Shown: positions 47,845 to 57,948 of the stretch, piece after piece
Layout of the letters: the number at the start of each line of letters is the position of its first letter
Position numbering within the stretch: the first letter of the stretch is position 1
Origin: Colwellia sp. TT2012
Lineage (GTDB): Bacteria > Pseudomonadota > Gammaproteobacteria > Enterobacterales > Alteromonadaceae
Length of the DNA stretch: 64,000 nt
Assembly (NCBI RefSeq): GCF_001440345.1
Contig: NZ_LJYX01000025.1
Span: 39,240 to 103,239, forward strand
Reading direction: 5' to 3'
Notes under the pieces: model-generated
The model's database searches: none
The model's input: the letters and a program-made list of their open reading frames with translations, nothing else
Told to the model about the DNA's origin: nothing
Program-made: the position numbers and the translations under genes

Positions 47845-50784
47845 TTACCACTTGTAACTAAAAGCAAGCCAACCTTGAGTATCTGAGCTATCATTTTCTG
47901 GGTTTACCTGTGCTATACCATAATTTATCATTAAATTAGTTAAGCCAGTATAACCAAAATCATTATTCCAGCTACCTTTAATACCATAGCTATCGATAAA
48001 GGCTTGTTCTGCCATTTTATGACGAGTATAAAAAACTTCAACAAAGCCTAAGGGTATATAAGCTTGATATGCTTGATAGTCATTAGCCGTTTGTCGATAA
48101 AAGGCTAATTCAGGCGCTAATTGTTTATTTAGGTGTGCTTTTTCTTGAATTAATGTTGAAGAGTAACCGCCTAAGCTGAGTATATCGCCAGCATCCTCTG
48201 AGCGGTGCGCCCATAGGTAATTAAAGCCTAAGCCATAATCATGAATATGTGCACTTAAGTTAATCAAGCCATTACTACCGGTATAACTGCCGTCATTACC
48301 CTTAACTTCAGCTTGCTCATCTTGACCGGTAATTAACTGGACATTTACTGCTTGTGATATGCCCCAGCTTTGTCGGTCATGAGACCAGCTTTGCTCAATG
48401 CCTAGAGCAAAAGATTGACTAGAAAAATCTACACCTTGGCTATTTTCAAAGCTTGATGTTTGTACTTGGGCAAATACATCTATAGCAAGTGTTTCTACGC
48501 TATAGGGGTAGCGTGCTTCTAAAAAGAGTCCTTGCTCCGATATTTTACCTAAGGCTAAGGCATCACTATATTGTTGCTCTGTTTTTAAGTTAAACAAATA
48601 ACTGTGGGCAAGTAATTTAACCGGCCAGCCTTGCCAACGAATTGCGGCTGATGCCCCTGAGATAATATTGCTAAAAACATCTTGGCTGGCGTTTATTTGC
48701 CAATCAAAACGAGAAAGTACATCGCCAGACTTAAAACCCACTTCAAGCATGCCACTACTGGCCGAATAATAGCTTTCAGCCATTGTTATAGTGCCTTGTT
48801 GCGGACCTATGCCATAGGGTGATTGCTCGCCAATGCTTTCATCTATGGCTATACTCGCCTCGGCTAGCTTTAAACTATCAGCTAAATTAATAGTCATTGC
48901 CGAGCTTGTGGTGGTCTTGGTGATTATTTGCTTATTTTCCTTGCTCAAATCAAGCAGGTACACATCGGGACCTTGAGCATTTATTGCTAAATGCAGTAAC
49001 TTATTATCGCCGTTAACCATAGGCCAAGTAATAACTTGCTCTCCTGAGGTAAGCGCAGATAATTTTTGCTGGGAAAAGTCATATTGATATAAACGGGTAG
49101 CACCCTCTAAACCAGCAACAAAATACAGTGATTGACCATCTTTAGACCACTCAGGGAATGAAAGGAATTGATAGTGCTGTGGCATAGGTATTATTTGCTC
49201 TTCATCACCTTCTAACTGACGAACTTTTAATTGCCATTTATTATTCAGGCTTGAACTGATATAAGCAAAACTATCTGAAGGAGAGCCATCAGGGGTTGGC
49301 CTAAGTCGCGGGAAATCGTAAACTTGCTCAAAGCTTTGTGGCGTTAGTTCCGCGGTTATTTCACCTAAAGATTCAGGTATTAAACTTACTTTAACTAATT
49401 GCGAATAGCCGAAACGACTGCGTTCAGCAATGAGGTATTGGCCATTTTCACTAATGTCAAAACGACGAAGGTTAGCATTTTTCGTAAGTTGTTTGACAGT
49501 ATTGCTCGGTAAGTGCCAAGAAAATAGATCTTGGTGGTAGTCGTTTTTGCTCGCTAAACTACGGGCACCATAAATAATAGTATCCTTATTTAACCAGCGA
49601 GGGTTGTTTATACCACGATCATTTCTTTGATTTAAGGTGTAGGCGACTTCTCGCTTAAAAACACTTGGCTTTTTATCGGCAATGTCTTCTGGATCATCAG
49701 CTAATAACTCTTCAACTTGTTTGTTAAACTCTTCGATCTTTTTGGTGTTTTCACTGGTTTTATAGATTTGTAACTTAGTGGTATTACCATCATCGGTTCT
49801 TTCGGTTTCAACAATAGCGAGGTAATCACCTTGTGGACTTAAACTCGGCTCACTGACAGAGCCAGATAAATCTAACCATAATGTTGAGCTATTATCTTCG
49901 TTACTGTCAGCACTTAATTGCGCCTCTTTTTGCATGGCTTTATAGGTGTATTCTGCAATAAAACGTTGATAAAGGTGTTGAGCTGTATCAGGAAAAACAC
50001 CTTTGAAAGCCTTGTCAAAGTCTCGCTGTTCCACGGCAGACCAACGCGTCCAAACAGTATCAAGGGTGTCTTGACCGTAGTTTTTTTCTAACCACTGTAA
50101 ATAGCGGGCACCCATAATGTAAGCCATAGCGCCAGACATAAAATTATCATTGGCGACACTTAGTTGTTGATAACTAGGCAGAGCGCCTTGACGGGCAAAT
50201 TGCTGGAGGATGGCTTCCACTTGGTTGTTAAATAACCGACCACGACCGGTGAGTTTAGATTCGAGCAAGGTGGCATAACCTTCACTAACCCAGCGCTCGC
50301 CATTTATTTGCGCAGCATCAAATACATCATACCAATTGGCTAAGTTGTTGCGCCATTTACTCCGGCTCTTTTGCGCCAAATGCACTAGATGTACATATTC
50401 ATGTAATACCACAAATTGTTGCCAGCCAGTTGAATTAGCTAGAATGCTGTCAGATTGTGGCGGCGTAGCGAAAAAGGCCATGTAAGGCCTATGGCTTAAC
50501 GACAGGGCAAAACCATTGGCGGCATTGTAAGGATCCACTATATAAGCATCCACTTTTTCCGTTAACACTCTACCTTGTTGTTCTTTAATCAATTGACGAA
50601 CGGCTTCCATTTCTCTGGCACTCGATAAAGCCCATTGGCGATATTCTGGGGTAAAGTGCACTCTAAAGTTTTTCGTTTCAAACGTTTGCCAGTCTTGAGC
50701 ACTATCAACGAGTTCAGCTTGACTGCTAAAGGTGATACCACTTAACGCTAATGTTATAGCGGTAAGTATCTTAGATACTTTCAT
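47845..50784 (-). CDS. Secreted HEYVH metallopeptidase with TolB-like propeller and C-terminal barrel-like region
   Basis: 979-aa exported protein, not assigned to a named gene. Signal peptide ILTAITLALSGITFSSQA (cleavage near 23). Residues about 30-280 form a gluzincin-type domain: zinc motif HEYVH (H128, E129, H132) and a downstream RWVSEGYATLLE whose Glu168 would be the third ligand. Residues about 300-650 contain WD40/TolB-like repeats (SEPSLSPQGDYLAIV, ISENGQYLIAERS, FPEWSKDGQSLYFVAG). The last 300 residues are beta-rich, Gly/aromatic-patterned and end in LAFSYKW, suggesting an outer-membrane barrel. Possible surface protease or secretion factor; substrate unknown. Monocistronic, flanked by the hairpin and the MITE. 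Confidence 0.8.
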   Translation of the reverse strand: MKVSKILTAITLALSGITFSSQAELVDSAQDWQTFETKNFRVHFTPEYRQWALSSAREMEAVRQLIKEQQGRVLTEKVDAYIVDPYNAANGFALSLSHRPYMAFFATPPQSDSILANSTGWQQFVVLHEYVHLVHLAQKSRSKWRNNLANWYDVFDAAQINGERWVSEGYATLLESKLTGRGRLFNNQVEAILQQFARQGALPSYQQLSVANDNFMSGAMAYIMGARYLQWLEKNYGQDTLDTVWTRWSAVEQRDFDKAFKGVFPDTAQHLYQRFIAEYTYKAMQKEAQLSADSNEDNSSTLWLDLSGSVSEPSLSPQGDYLAIVETERTDDGNTTKLQIYKTSENTKKIEEFNKQVEELLADDPEDIADKKPSVFKREVAYTLNQRNDRGINNPRWLNKDTIIYGARSLASKNDYHQDLFSWHLPSNTVKQLTKNANLRRFDISENGQYLIAERSRFGYSQLVKVSLIPESLGEITAELTPQSFEQVYDFPRLRPTPDGSPSDSFAYISSSLNNKWQLKVRQLEGDEEQIIPMPQHYQFLSFPEWSKDGQSLYFVAGLEGATRLYQYDFSQQKLSALTSGEQVITWPMVNGDNKLLHLAINAQGPDVYLLDLSKENKQIITKTTTSSAMTINLADSLKLAEASIAIDESIGEQSPYGIGPQQGTITMAESYYSASSGMLEVGFKSGDVLSRFDWQINASQDVFSNIISGASAAIRWQGWPVKLLAHSYLFNLKTEQQYSDALALGKISEQGLFLEARYPYSVETLAIDVFAQVQTSSFENSQGVDFSSQSFALGIEQSWSHDRQSWGISQAVNVQLITGQDEQAEVKGNDGSYTGSNGLINLSAHIHDYGLGFNYLWAHRSEDAGDILSLGGYSSTLIQEKAHLNKQLAPELAFYRQTANDYQAYQAYIPLGFVEVFYTRHKMAEQAFIDSYGIKGSWNNDFGYTGLTNLMINYGIAQVNPENDSSDTQGWLAFSYKW

Positions 50785-50825
50785 AAAATCCTTTTAAATG
50801 TAGGGTTTAATTTGATATGTTTTTA

Positions 50826-51046
50826 TGGCTCTGTTGTAGAACACAGTTGTCTATAATGTAACACACTGATTTAAAATAAGGTGTTGCCTGATGTGATAAG
50901 AGCGAGCTTCTCAAGCAAGACGGTGTATGGATACACCTTACTAGACAATGCATGGAGCATATTGTCCTGATGCTTGTGTGGAGCCCCATGGAGGGGTTTA
51001 TGCGTCTCGCTCGTTTACTCAACAACACCAAAGTACAACAAAGCCA
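50826..51046. mobile_element. MITE-like element (221 bp) with terminal inverted repeats and TTTTTA duplication
   Basis: Left end TGGCTCTGTTGTA (50826-50838) and right end TACAACAAAGCCA (51034-51046) are inverted repeats with one mismatch. TTTTTA stands directly outside both ends (50820-50825 and 51047-51052), a target-site duplication. Inside are nested inverted repeats: GGTGTTG/CAACACC (50880, 51023), GAGCGAG/CTCGCTC (50900, 51006), CAAGCA/TGCTTG (50912, 50971), GGTGTA/TACACC (50922, 50932), GACAAT/ATTGTC (50944, 50961), and AGCCCC/GGGGTT (50982, 50993). No transposase. The ends beginning GGCTCTGTTG recall IS6-type termini, with a possible 8-bp duplication G/ATTTTTAT; this is inference. Confidence 0.75.
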
Positions 51047-51107
51047 TTTTTATAGGGTGAGAATGGTAACGGGTATAAGTATTTTATTATTCTGTTCAGG
51101 GGGATTA

Positions 51108-51146
51108 TTACAGCTAATTGGCCCAAGGATAAGCGATTAGCTGTAA
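51108..51146. repeat. 11-bp inverted repeat past the trkA stop
   Basis: TTACAGCTAAT (51108-51118) and ATTAGCTGTAA (51136-51146), 17-nt loop, 21 bp beyond the trkA stop. It has no T-run on the minus strand, so a terminator function is possible but unproven. The 50785-51166 gap otherwise holds the MITE and one copy of the TGGTAACGGGTATA 14-mer (51064-51077). Confidence 0.45.
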
Positions 51147-51166
51147 GTAAACATGTCAAAAATGCA

Positions 51167-52543
51167 TCAAAAATAGATAGCACTGACTTGAAAAAGCTTT
51201 TCTATATCATAAATATAACGTTTGTTAACTAAAAACAGAATTACGTGGTCTTCTTCGTGTATTAAGGTGTTTGAGTGAGCAATAAGCACTTCACTACCAC
51301 GAACAATAGCGCCAATAGTAACTCCTGGTGGTAGCTTAATATTTTTGATGGCACGGCCAACAACTTTGGAGGACTTTTCATCCCCCTTAGCAACAATTTC
51401 AATCGCTTCAGCCGCACCACCACGCAGGCTATAAACGTTATCGATGGCGCCACGTCTTACATGAGTTAAGAGGGCCGAGATGGTTGCTTGTTGTGGTGAA
51501 ATGGCAATATCAATAGTACTGCCATGTACTAAATCTATGTAGGCAGCGCGTTGAATAAGTACCATGGTTTTACGAACACCAAGTCGCTTAGCCAGCAGTG
51601 ATGACATGATATTAGCTTCGTCATCGTTAGTCACCGCAATAAAAAGATCAAATTGGTCAATGTTTTCTTCAGTAAGCAACTCTTGGTCTGAAGAGTCTCC
51701 GACGAAAACTAAGGTATTATTGAGTTCAGAAGTTAATTGCTCAGCGCGTTTTTGTGAGCGCTCAATAAGCTTTACTTGATGGTTTTTTTCTAGAATACGA
51801 GCTAAACCAGCACCGATATTTCCGCCACCGGCAATCATAATACGTTTATAAGCAGGTTCGAGTTTTTGTAACTCATTCATCACCGCACGAATATGAATAC
51901 TGGCGGCGATAAAAAACACTTCATCATCTGCTTCTATTACTGTCGTGCCAAGAGGACGAATAGGTTTACCATTTCGGTAAATTGCAGCGACTCGGGTATC
52001 CACATTAGGAATATGATCTTTTAACGCTGACAGCGCATGGCCAACGAGTAGACCACCGTAGTACGCCTTTACCGCGACTAGACTTACTTTTCCGCTAGCA
52101 AACTCTAATACTTGCAGTGCGCCTGGGTAATCAATTAGTCGAGCTATATCTCGGGTCACTAATTGTTCAGGGGCAATGATATGGTCAACAGGAATGTGTT
52201 TCTTATGAAAAAGTTGCTCCGCATATTTTAATATTTGAGTAGAGCGGATACGGGCAATTTTTTTCGGCGTGTTAAATAATGAGGAGCATATTTGGCAAGT
52301 GATCATGTTGGTGGCATCGTCATTGGTAACTGCTATCACCATATCAGCATCTTCACCACCCGCTTCTCTTAATACATCGGGATGGCAACCTTGACCAATA
52401 ACAACTTTCAAATCCATTTTATCTTGCAGCTCGCGCAATTTTTCACTGTCAATATCAACAATGCATATTTCATTATTCTCGCCAACAAGGTTTTCAGCTA
52501 AGGTGCCGCCAACTTGCCCAGCACCCACTATGATTATTTTCAT
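51167..52543 (-). CDS. trkA: Trk potassium uptake regulatory subunit TrkA
   Basis: 458-aa cytoplasmic NAD(H)-binding regulator that gates TrkH. Two TrkA-N/TrkA-C (RCK) units are visible: the first begins [20 protein letters not shown], the second [20 protein letters not shown] (about 233-252), each a GxGxxG dinucleotide fold followed by an acidic strand end (CIVDID; LIER). The C-terminal RCK part has [22 protein letters not shown]. Same length as E. coli TrkA. Last gene of the leftward def-fmt-rsmB-trkA set. Confidence 0.97.
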   Translation of the reverse strand: MKIIIVGAGQVGGTLAENLVGENNEICIVDIDSEKLRELQDKMDLKVVIGQGCHPDVLREAGGEDADMVIAVTNDDATNMITCQICSSLFNTPKKIARIRSTQILKYAEQLFHKKHIPVDHIIAPEQLVTRDIARLIDYPGALQVLEFASGKVSLVAVKAYYGGLLVGHALSALKDHIPNVDTRVAAIYRNGKPIRPLGTTVIEADDEVFFIAASIHIRAVMNELQKLEPAYKRIMIAGGGNIGAGLARILEKNHQVKLIERSQKRAEQLTSELNNTLVFVGDSSDQELLTEENIDQFDLFIAVTNDDEANIMSSLLAKRLGVRKTMVLIQRAAYIDLVHGSTIDIAISPQQATISALLTHVRRGAIDNVYSLRGGAAEAIEIVAKGDEKSSKVVGRAIKNIKLPPGVTIGAIVRGSEVLIAHSNTLIHEEDHVILFLVNKRYIYDIEKLFQVSAIYF

Positions 52544-52580
52544 GTGTTATTTTCTGCTTAGGTTATACCAATAGGATTAA

Positions 52581-53900
52581 TTATTTGAGTTTTAACAGTT
52601 TGGCGTAATAAAAACCGTCCATATTTTTAGCATCGGGTAATAATTGCCAACCGATAGCATTTTCATCAGTATCAAGGTAATTACCCGTAATGGCAATTAA
52701 TTGTGCATCTTGGTTTTCTTTAATAAAACGAGATATTTGCTGACCATTTTCTTCTGGTAAAATACTACAGGTGGCATAAAGCAAGGTGCCGCCCGGTTTG
52801 AGTAAAGACCAAATATTGTCAAGAATTTGCTGCTGCAATAGGACTAATTTATCAATGTCCTCGGCTTTACGTAACCATTTTATATCAGGGTGGCGACGAA
52901 TTACACCCGTGCCAGAGCAAGGTGCATCCAGTAATATGCGGTCAAATTGTTCACCAGACCACCAATCTTGACTGGCGGCATCACCCGTAATAACGTCTGC
53001 TGTTAGACCTAAACGTGCTAAATTTTCATGCACTCGTGTTAGGCGACTTTCTTCAATATCAATTGCCGTCATTGAGGTTATATCAGGTGTTTGCTCAATG
53101 ATGTGACATGTTTTACCGCCAGGCGCCGCACAACAATCTAATACCACATCACTTGGTTGGCAGTCTAATATACGTGCTGCTTGCTGTGCTGCAGCATCTT
53201 GTATTGAAACCCAGCCTAGGTCAAAGCCCGGCAATTTAGCAACATCGAGTGCTTTAGTCAGCTCTATTGCTTGGGTGTTTGGCTCAATATTAGCAATTTC
53301 TATCTCTGCTGCAATAAGCAAGGCTTGATATTCTTCACTAGTATGGTGTTGTTGATTGACACGTAACCACATCGGTGGTCTTTGCTGGTTAGCATCGAGA
53401 ATAGCTTGCCATTGTTCAGGGTAGCCTAGTTGCACTTTTTTAATAAACCAGCTCGGGTGGTTGTATTTTATTGGCTCAGGTAAGTTTTTATTTGTGCCAC
53501 TCACCTTACTTTCTGCTTCAAGTGTACGTAAAAAACCTCTAAGCACGGCATTTACTAACCCTTTCATATGACTATTTTTTAGAGGCTTTGTCGCTGCAAC
53601 GGTTTCACTGACCGCTGCGTGATCGGGTATACGCATATATCTTATTTGATAAACGCCCACTAACAGTAAAAAGTGAAAGACTCTTTGTTTGCCCTTTATT
53701 GGTTTTTGCACTAAATGACGTACATCATTTTCTAACTCTGGTAAGTAACGCAGTACGCCATAGCAAATTTCTTGCAACAAAGCTTTATCTTTACCTATCA
53801 GATTTTCTTGCTGCCTTGGCAGTTCATCACTTAGGCTTCGCCCCTGATCTATAACGGCGTAACAACACTTTGCTGCCAGAGCTCTTATATTAATTATCAT
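52581..53900 (-). CDS. rsmB: 16S rRNA (cytosine967-C5)-methyltransferase RsmB
   Basis: 439-aa SAM-dependent rRNA methyltransferase (Sun/Fmu). The N-terminal NusB-like RNA-binding domain has VYQIRYMRIPDHAAVSETV and KGLVNAVLRGFLR. The catalytic domain carries the SAM motif VVLDCCAAPGGKTCHI (about 249-264), the Pro-Cys motif DAPCSGTGVIRRHPDIKWLR with one active Cys and YATCSILPEENGQQ with the other. Close to E. coli length. 37 bp before trkA and 18 bp after fmt. Confidence 0.97.
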   Translation of the reverse strand: MIINIRALAAKCCYAVIDQGRSLSDELPRQQENLIGKDKALLQEICYGVLRYLPELENDVRHLVQKPIKGKQRVFHFLLLVGVYQIRYMRIPDHAAVSETVAATKPLKNSHMKGLVNAVLRGFLRTLEAESKVSGTNKNLPEPIKYNHPSWFIKKVQLGYPEQWQAILDANQQRPPMWLRVNQQHHTSEEYQALLIAAEIEIANIEPNTQAIELTKALDVAKLPGFDLGWVSIQDAAAQQAARILDCQPSDVVLDCCAAPGGKTCHIIEQTPDITSMTAIDIEESRLTRVHENLARLGLTADVITGDAASQDWWSGEQFDRILLDAPCSGTGVIRRHPDIKWLRKAEDIDKLVLLQQQILDNIWSLLKPGGTLLYATCSILPEENGQQISRFIKENQDAQLIAITGNYLDTDENAIGWQLLPDAKNMDGFYYAKLLKLK

Positions 53901-53918
53901 TGTTTCTCTTAATTTTAT

Positions 53919-54914
53919 TTAGCTTAGCTTATTTATAGGGCTGCCAACAACGAACCACTCGCTGCGACCATTAAGGATATCTTTCACGGCTAATGCTTTT
54001 TTACCGGGCAGTTGCATTATTTCTAAGCGTAATGAACCATCGCCTGTTGCTACTTCTATACCTTGTTTATCCACTTTTACTATGGTGCCGGGAGCCGCAC
54101 AGCCTTGATATTCCTGAACCGATGCTTGCCATACCCGTAATATATGTTGCTTGTTTTCTGATGCAGACTCTAATTCAGTTAAGGTGAATTGAGAGACAGG
54201 CCAGGGTATATAAGCACGGATTTTTCTATCTAGTTCATTAGCACTGAGTTGCCAATTAAGCTCAGCTTCAGCTTTGTCTAGCTTATGCGCGTAAGTGGCT
54301 AGTGTATTATCTTGGGCAATATTGTGAACCCTTGCTTGATAATTAGCTTGCGCCATCAGTGCGAGTGTTTCTAGCAAAGCTGTTGGTCCTAGCTTGGCAA
54401 GTTTTTCATAAAGATTTGTACTAGTATCGGTCTTTTCTATTTCGCACTGAGCCGTTAATATCATATCGCCAGTATCGAGTCCTTTATCCATTTGCATTAT
54501 GGTGACACCTGTTTTTTTATCTCCCGCTTCAAGTGAACGTTGAATTGGCGCAGCACCACGCCATTTAGGTAAAATTGAGCCATGGACATTTATACAGCCT
54601 AACCGTGGTGAGTTTAAAATGACTTCAGGTAATATCAGACCATAAGCAACCACCACCATAATATCAGCGTTATATTGAGCCAATTGTTGTTGGTCTTCGT
54701 CACTTTTAAAGTTTATCGGTTGTTCAACAATAATGTTGTGTTCTAGCGCTAGCAATTTTGTTGCACAAGCGGTTAGTTTTTTACCACGGCCTGCGGGTTT
54801 ATCTGGCGGACAATAAACAGCAACTACATTATGTTCAGAGTTAATTAATGCCGCTAAATGTTTAGCCGCAAAGTCAGGAGTGCCAGCAAAAATGATATTT
54901 AATGGGGTAGCCAA
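53919..54914 (-). CDS. fmt: Methionyl-tRNA formyltransferase
   Basis: 331-aa enzyme that formylates initiator Met-tRNA with 10-formyl-THF. N-terminal [17 protein letters not shown] (8-24), the catalytic Asn/His/Asp region [20 protein letters not shown] (about 106-125) and the signature [16 protein letters not shown] are present. The C-terminal OB-like tRNA-binding domain follows. 43 bp after def, the usual partner that removes the same formyl group after translation. Confidence 0.97.
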   Translation of the reverse strand: MATPLNIIFAGTPDFAAKHLAALINSEHNVVAVYCPPDKPAGRGKKLTACATKLLALEHNIIVEQPINFKSDEDQQQLAQYNADIMVVVAYGLILPEVILNSPRLGCINVHGSILPKWRGAAPIQRSLEAGDKKTGVTIMQMDKGLDTGDMILTAQCEIEKTDTSTNLYEKLAKLGPTALLETLALMAQANYQARVHNIAQDNTLATYAHKLDKAEAELNWQLSANELDRKIRAYIPWPVSQFTLTELESASENKQHILRVWQASVQEYQGCAAPGTIVKVDKQGIEVATGDGSLRLEIMQLPGKKALAVKDILNGRSEWFVVGSPINKLS

Positions 54915-54957
54915 GGGAGTATCCTATAATGGTAAGTAAATACTTACTTAGTTGTTG

Positions 54958-55464
54958 CTATTTATCTAAACGAGCTTCTTTTTCAAGTTTCTTTTGAATA
55001 CGTTGGCGCTTTAATTGCGATAAATAATCAACAAATAAAATGCCATTTAAATGGTCAATTTCATGTTGAATACAAATGCTTTGTAATCCGGTGGCGCTTA
55101 ACGTGAATTCTTTACCCTGGCGATCAAGTGCTTTTACCGTGCAAGCATCATGGCGATTTACTTTGGCATAAGTTCCGGGGACGGATAAACAGCCTTCTTC
55201 GTTTATTGATGTTTCATCACTGCTAGCAATAATTTCAGGGTTGATAAGTACCATAGGCTGATTGCACTCTTCAGAGGTATCCATTACAACGATACGTTGA
55301 TGAATATCGACTTGTGTAGCGGCAAGACCTATGCCTTTCTCTTCGTACATAGTTGCCAGCATATCGTCTATAATTGTTGCTGTCGCATTAGTCATATCAG
55401 TAATCGGCTGCGCTTTTGTTCTTAAACGCGGATCGGGAAAACGTAAAACAGTTAAAATAGTCAT
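54958..55464 (-). CDS. def: Peptide deformylase
   Basis: 168-aa metallohydrolase that removes the N-formyl group from nascent proteins. The three motifs are intact: GIGLAATQ (44-51), EGCLSVPG with Cys92, and QHEIDHLNG with His134 and His138 and the catalytic Glu135. Same length class as E. coli Def. It is the first gene of the leftward unit and is divergent from the LysM gene across 155 bp, as in E. coli. Confidence 0.98.
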   Translation of the reverse strand: MTILTVLRFPDPRLRTKAQPITDMTNATATIIDDMLATMYEEKGIGLAATQVDIHQRIVVMDTSEECNQPMVLINPEIIASSDETSINEEGCLSVPGTYAKVNRHDACTVKALDRQGKEFTLSATGLQSICIQHEIDHLNGILFVDYLSQLKRQRIQKKLEKEARLDK

Positions 55465-55619
55465 ATTTTGTTAAAAGAATTAGCGATAATTCATCTAGAA
55501 TGTTATGTTTTAATTATATACTCAAGTAACTGTAACTGTAACCTGCATTTTTAAGTCACTCGATATAACTAATCATTATAGTGCGTTACAGTAGTAAGCA
55601 CGCAAAAGGAATGAGCACT

Positions 55620-56708
55620 ATGCTTAAAAAAATAATACTCTCGCTATCTTTACTTTCTTGTCCATTGATTGCACTTGCTGAGCAAATAAAACTTAATGAT
55701 GACGCACCTAAAACCCATGTGGTAGTTAAAGGTGATACGTTATGGGATATTTCAGCTTTATTTCTTGAACAACCTTGGTTATGGCCTAAATTATGGCGTT
55801 TAAACCCAGAAATTAATAACCCACATTTAATTTACCCCGGTGATGTTTTAAAGCTGGTTTTTGATGAATACGGTGAGCCAATGTTAGTGATAGAGCCGGC
55901 AAAACCTAGTTATAAATGGTCGCCTAAGATTCGTCAAAAGAAGAAAAAAGACTCGGCAATTACCTTATTACCCCTCAACGTTATCGCCCCTTTTCTTAGG
56001 TACGAGCACTTATTTACTGAAGATGAGCTAGCAGCCTTACCTTATATTATAGGTAGTGATGCAGGTTATAAAATGTCGACCAAAGATTTTAAAGTGTATG
56101 TTAATGCGGATCTAGATGTGGCACAAAGTTATGCCATTTATGATAAAGGGCAAGAGATTTTTGATCCAGAAACCGACGATTCTTTAGGCTTTTATGTCAA
56201 CTTAGTCGGTACCGGACAGGTATTAAAGCGTGGTGATATAGACAATGATGTACCCTCTACTATGAATGTTGGCTCGATAAAAAGAGAAATACATGTCGGT
56301 AACTATGTCGTACCAGTTAATGACGGGCAATTATTACCCGCAGTTTTTTCAATGAAAGCAGCAAATAAGTCGCTTCGCGGTGCTATTGTTAAAGCTAGCA
56401 GTAATGGTCGTGAATTTGCCAAGTTGGACATTGTTATGATTAACCGTGGTCTTGAACATGACGTGACAGTAGGTGATGTCATGGCAATAAAACGTATCAG
56501 TCCAGCAGTAGTTGATACTGGCGATGGCCCAGCTTATGTTAGCGAAACATCACGCTGGCACCAAATTACTGGCGGTGATTATAATATGCCAACAGAGACC
56601 TTAGGTGAATTAATGGTCTTTAAAGTTTATCAAAAAGCAAGTATGGCACTTATTCTTCATACGGATAAACCTGCCAGAATCAGTGATTTGATTACGGCAC
56701 CAGACTAG
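55620..56708 (+). CDS. LysM-domain envelope protein
   Basis: 362-aa exported protein with signal peptide (KKIILSLSLLSCPLIALA, cleavage near 20) and one N-terminal LysM peptidoglycan-binding domain, HVVVKGDTLWDISALFLEQP to INNPHLIYPGDVLKL (about 32-75). The remaining 280 residues have no motif I recognise. I chose the ATG at 55620: AAGGA is 9 nt before it and the signal peptide starts there, while the frame from GTG 55581 adds a non-signal leader. This protein is regularly found between def and dprA in gammaproteobacteria; its role is probably in cell-wall maintenance. Confidence 0.85.
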   Translation: MLKKIILSLSLLSCPLIALAEQIKLNDDAPKTHVVVKGDTLWDISALFLEQPWLWPKLWRLNPEINNPHLIYPGDVLKLVFDEYGEPMLVIEPAKPSYKWSPKIRQKKKKDSAITLLPLNVIAPFLRYEHLFTEDELAALPYIIGSDAGYKMSTKDFKVYVNADLDVAQSYAIYDKGQEIFDPETDDSLGFYVNLVGTGQVLKRGDIDNDVPSTMNVGSIKREIHVGNYVVPVNDGQLLPAVFSMKAANKSLRGAIVKASSNGREFAKLDIVMINRGLEHDVTVGDVMAIKRISPAVVDTGDGPAYVSETSRWHQITGGDYNMPTETLGELMVFKVYQKASMALILHTDKPARISDLITAPD

Positions 56709-56778
56709 TCAACTGTTAAAGGCTTTTTTATCTAAGGGAAGGTAAACTTAGCACTTGCTCTTAGGGAGAAGACAAGTA

Positions 56779-57930
56779 ATGAGCAATAACAGTAAAAATA
56801 ATATTGAATATTGGTTAGCTTTAAAGCTTGTACCTCGGTTAGCCATTCACAAAAAAATAGCGCTGGTTGAAACCTTTGGTTTAACCGCGCTTTTTACGTT
56901 TAACGATAAGTCATCGGTGCTTACCTCTGCCAATGGCTTAAGTGTTAAACAACTTCACGCTTTTTATCGGCCAGATTGGCAACAAATAAGCCATATCATC
57001 CAAGCCAGCAAATCATGCCATAGTGACTTGATTTGCTTTGATGATGCTTGCTACCCACAATTATTAAAGCAAATTTATGATCCGCCTTTGGTGATATTTA
57101 TTCAGGGTAATCCTCTATTACTCAATGCGCCACAGTTAGCCGTGGTCGGCAGTCGCTCTGCTAGCGCAGGAGGTAGAGATACCGCCTTTTCATTATGCCA
57201 ACAACTAGCCAAAAAAAATATTGTTATCACTAGTGGCTTGGCACTGGGTATTGATGCTGCGGCTCATCGTGGCGCTCTGAGTGAGTCTACCGGTACTATA
57301 GCGGTAGTTGCTACTGGCTTAGATCAAGTATACCCGGCAAGACACAGTGCTTTAGCGAGACAAATAATTAACTCAGGTGGAGCTATTATTAGTGAGTTTA
57401 TTCCAAGTACACCAGCGAGAGCCGGGCACTTTCCCAAAAGAAACCGACTTATTAGTGGTTTGAGCTTAGGCGTTTTAGTGGTGGAGGCTGAATTAAAAAG
57501 TGGCTCTTTGATTACCGCGCGTTGTGCACTAGAACAAAATAGAGATGTTTTTGCTATACCAAATTCTATTCATAATCCGTACGCTAAAGGTTGTCATTGG
57601 TTAATTAAACAAGGTGCTAAACTAGTTGAACATTGTGCCGATATAATAGATGAGTTCGCTTTTGCCGATAAAGCTAGTCTACACTTAAATAGTGAGGCAC
57701 AGCTATTTAAGCCTGTTGAACAAGGCGCTAACAAAGGAGTCACGGAAATAAAGCAAAAAGGCTTGTGTAACGATGCATTGTTGGCTAGTGTGGGATTTGA
57801 AATTACTCCCGTTGATAAAGTGGTTTCACGAAGCGAACTTCCCGTAGAGGAAGTGTTAACTCGATTAACAATGCTTGAGCTAAGTGGCCTGGTAACTGCG
57901 GTACCTGGTGGCTACATTAGAACGCAATAA
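56779..57930 (+). CDS. dprA: DNA-processing protein DprA (Smf)
   Basis: 383-aa protein that binds incoming single-stranded DNA and loads RecA during natural transformation. After an N-terminal SAM-like domain, the Rossmann-type DprA core has LAVVGSRSASAGGRDTAFSL (about 125-144), ITSGLALGIDAAAHRGAL, and FPKRNRLISGLSLGVLVVEA. The C-terminal winged-helix DML1-like domain (VEEVLTRLTMLELSGLVTAV) is present. The start at 56779 gives a normal N-terminus; the TTG at 56755 adds eight residues. GGGAGA lies 9-10 nt upstream. Followed by smg 18 bp later. Confidence 0.96.
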   Translation: MSNNSKNNIEYWLALKLVPRLAIHKKIALVETFGLTALFTFNDKSSVLTSANGLSVKQLHAFYRPDWQQISHIIQASKSCHSDLICFDDACYPQLLKQIYDPPLVIFIQGNPLLLNAPQLAVVGSRSASAGGRDTAFSLCQQLAKKNIVITSGLALGIDAAAHRGALSESTGTIAVVATGLDQVYPARHSALARQIINSGGAIISEFIPSTPARAGHFPKRNRLISGLSLGVLVVEAELKSGSLITARCALEQNRDVFAIPNSIHNPYAKGCHWLIKQGAKLVEHCADIIDEFAFADKASLHLNSEAQLFKPVEQGANKGVTEIKQKGLCNDALLASVGFEITPVDKVVSRSELPVEEVLTRLTMLELSGLVTAVPGGYIRTQ

Positions 57931-57948
57931 AGTTATAAGGGGCTAGTT

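Noticed and set aside
50807..51031. 74-aa minus-strand ORF in the same gap
   Set aside because: Lies almost wholly in the MITE, Ser/Cys/His-rich without family resemblance.
50952..51140. 62-aa plus-strand ORF with a hydrophobic stretch
   Set aside because: Its first half lies in the MITE-like element and its second half covers the 14-mer repeat and an inverted repeat; no ribosome site, so it is more likely non-coding.
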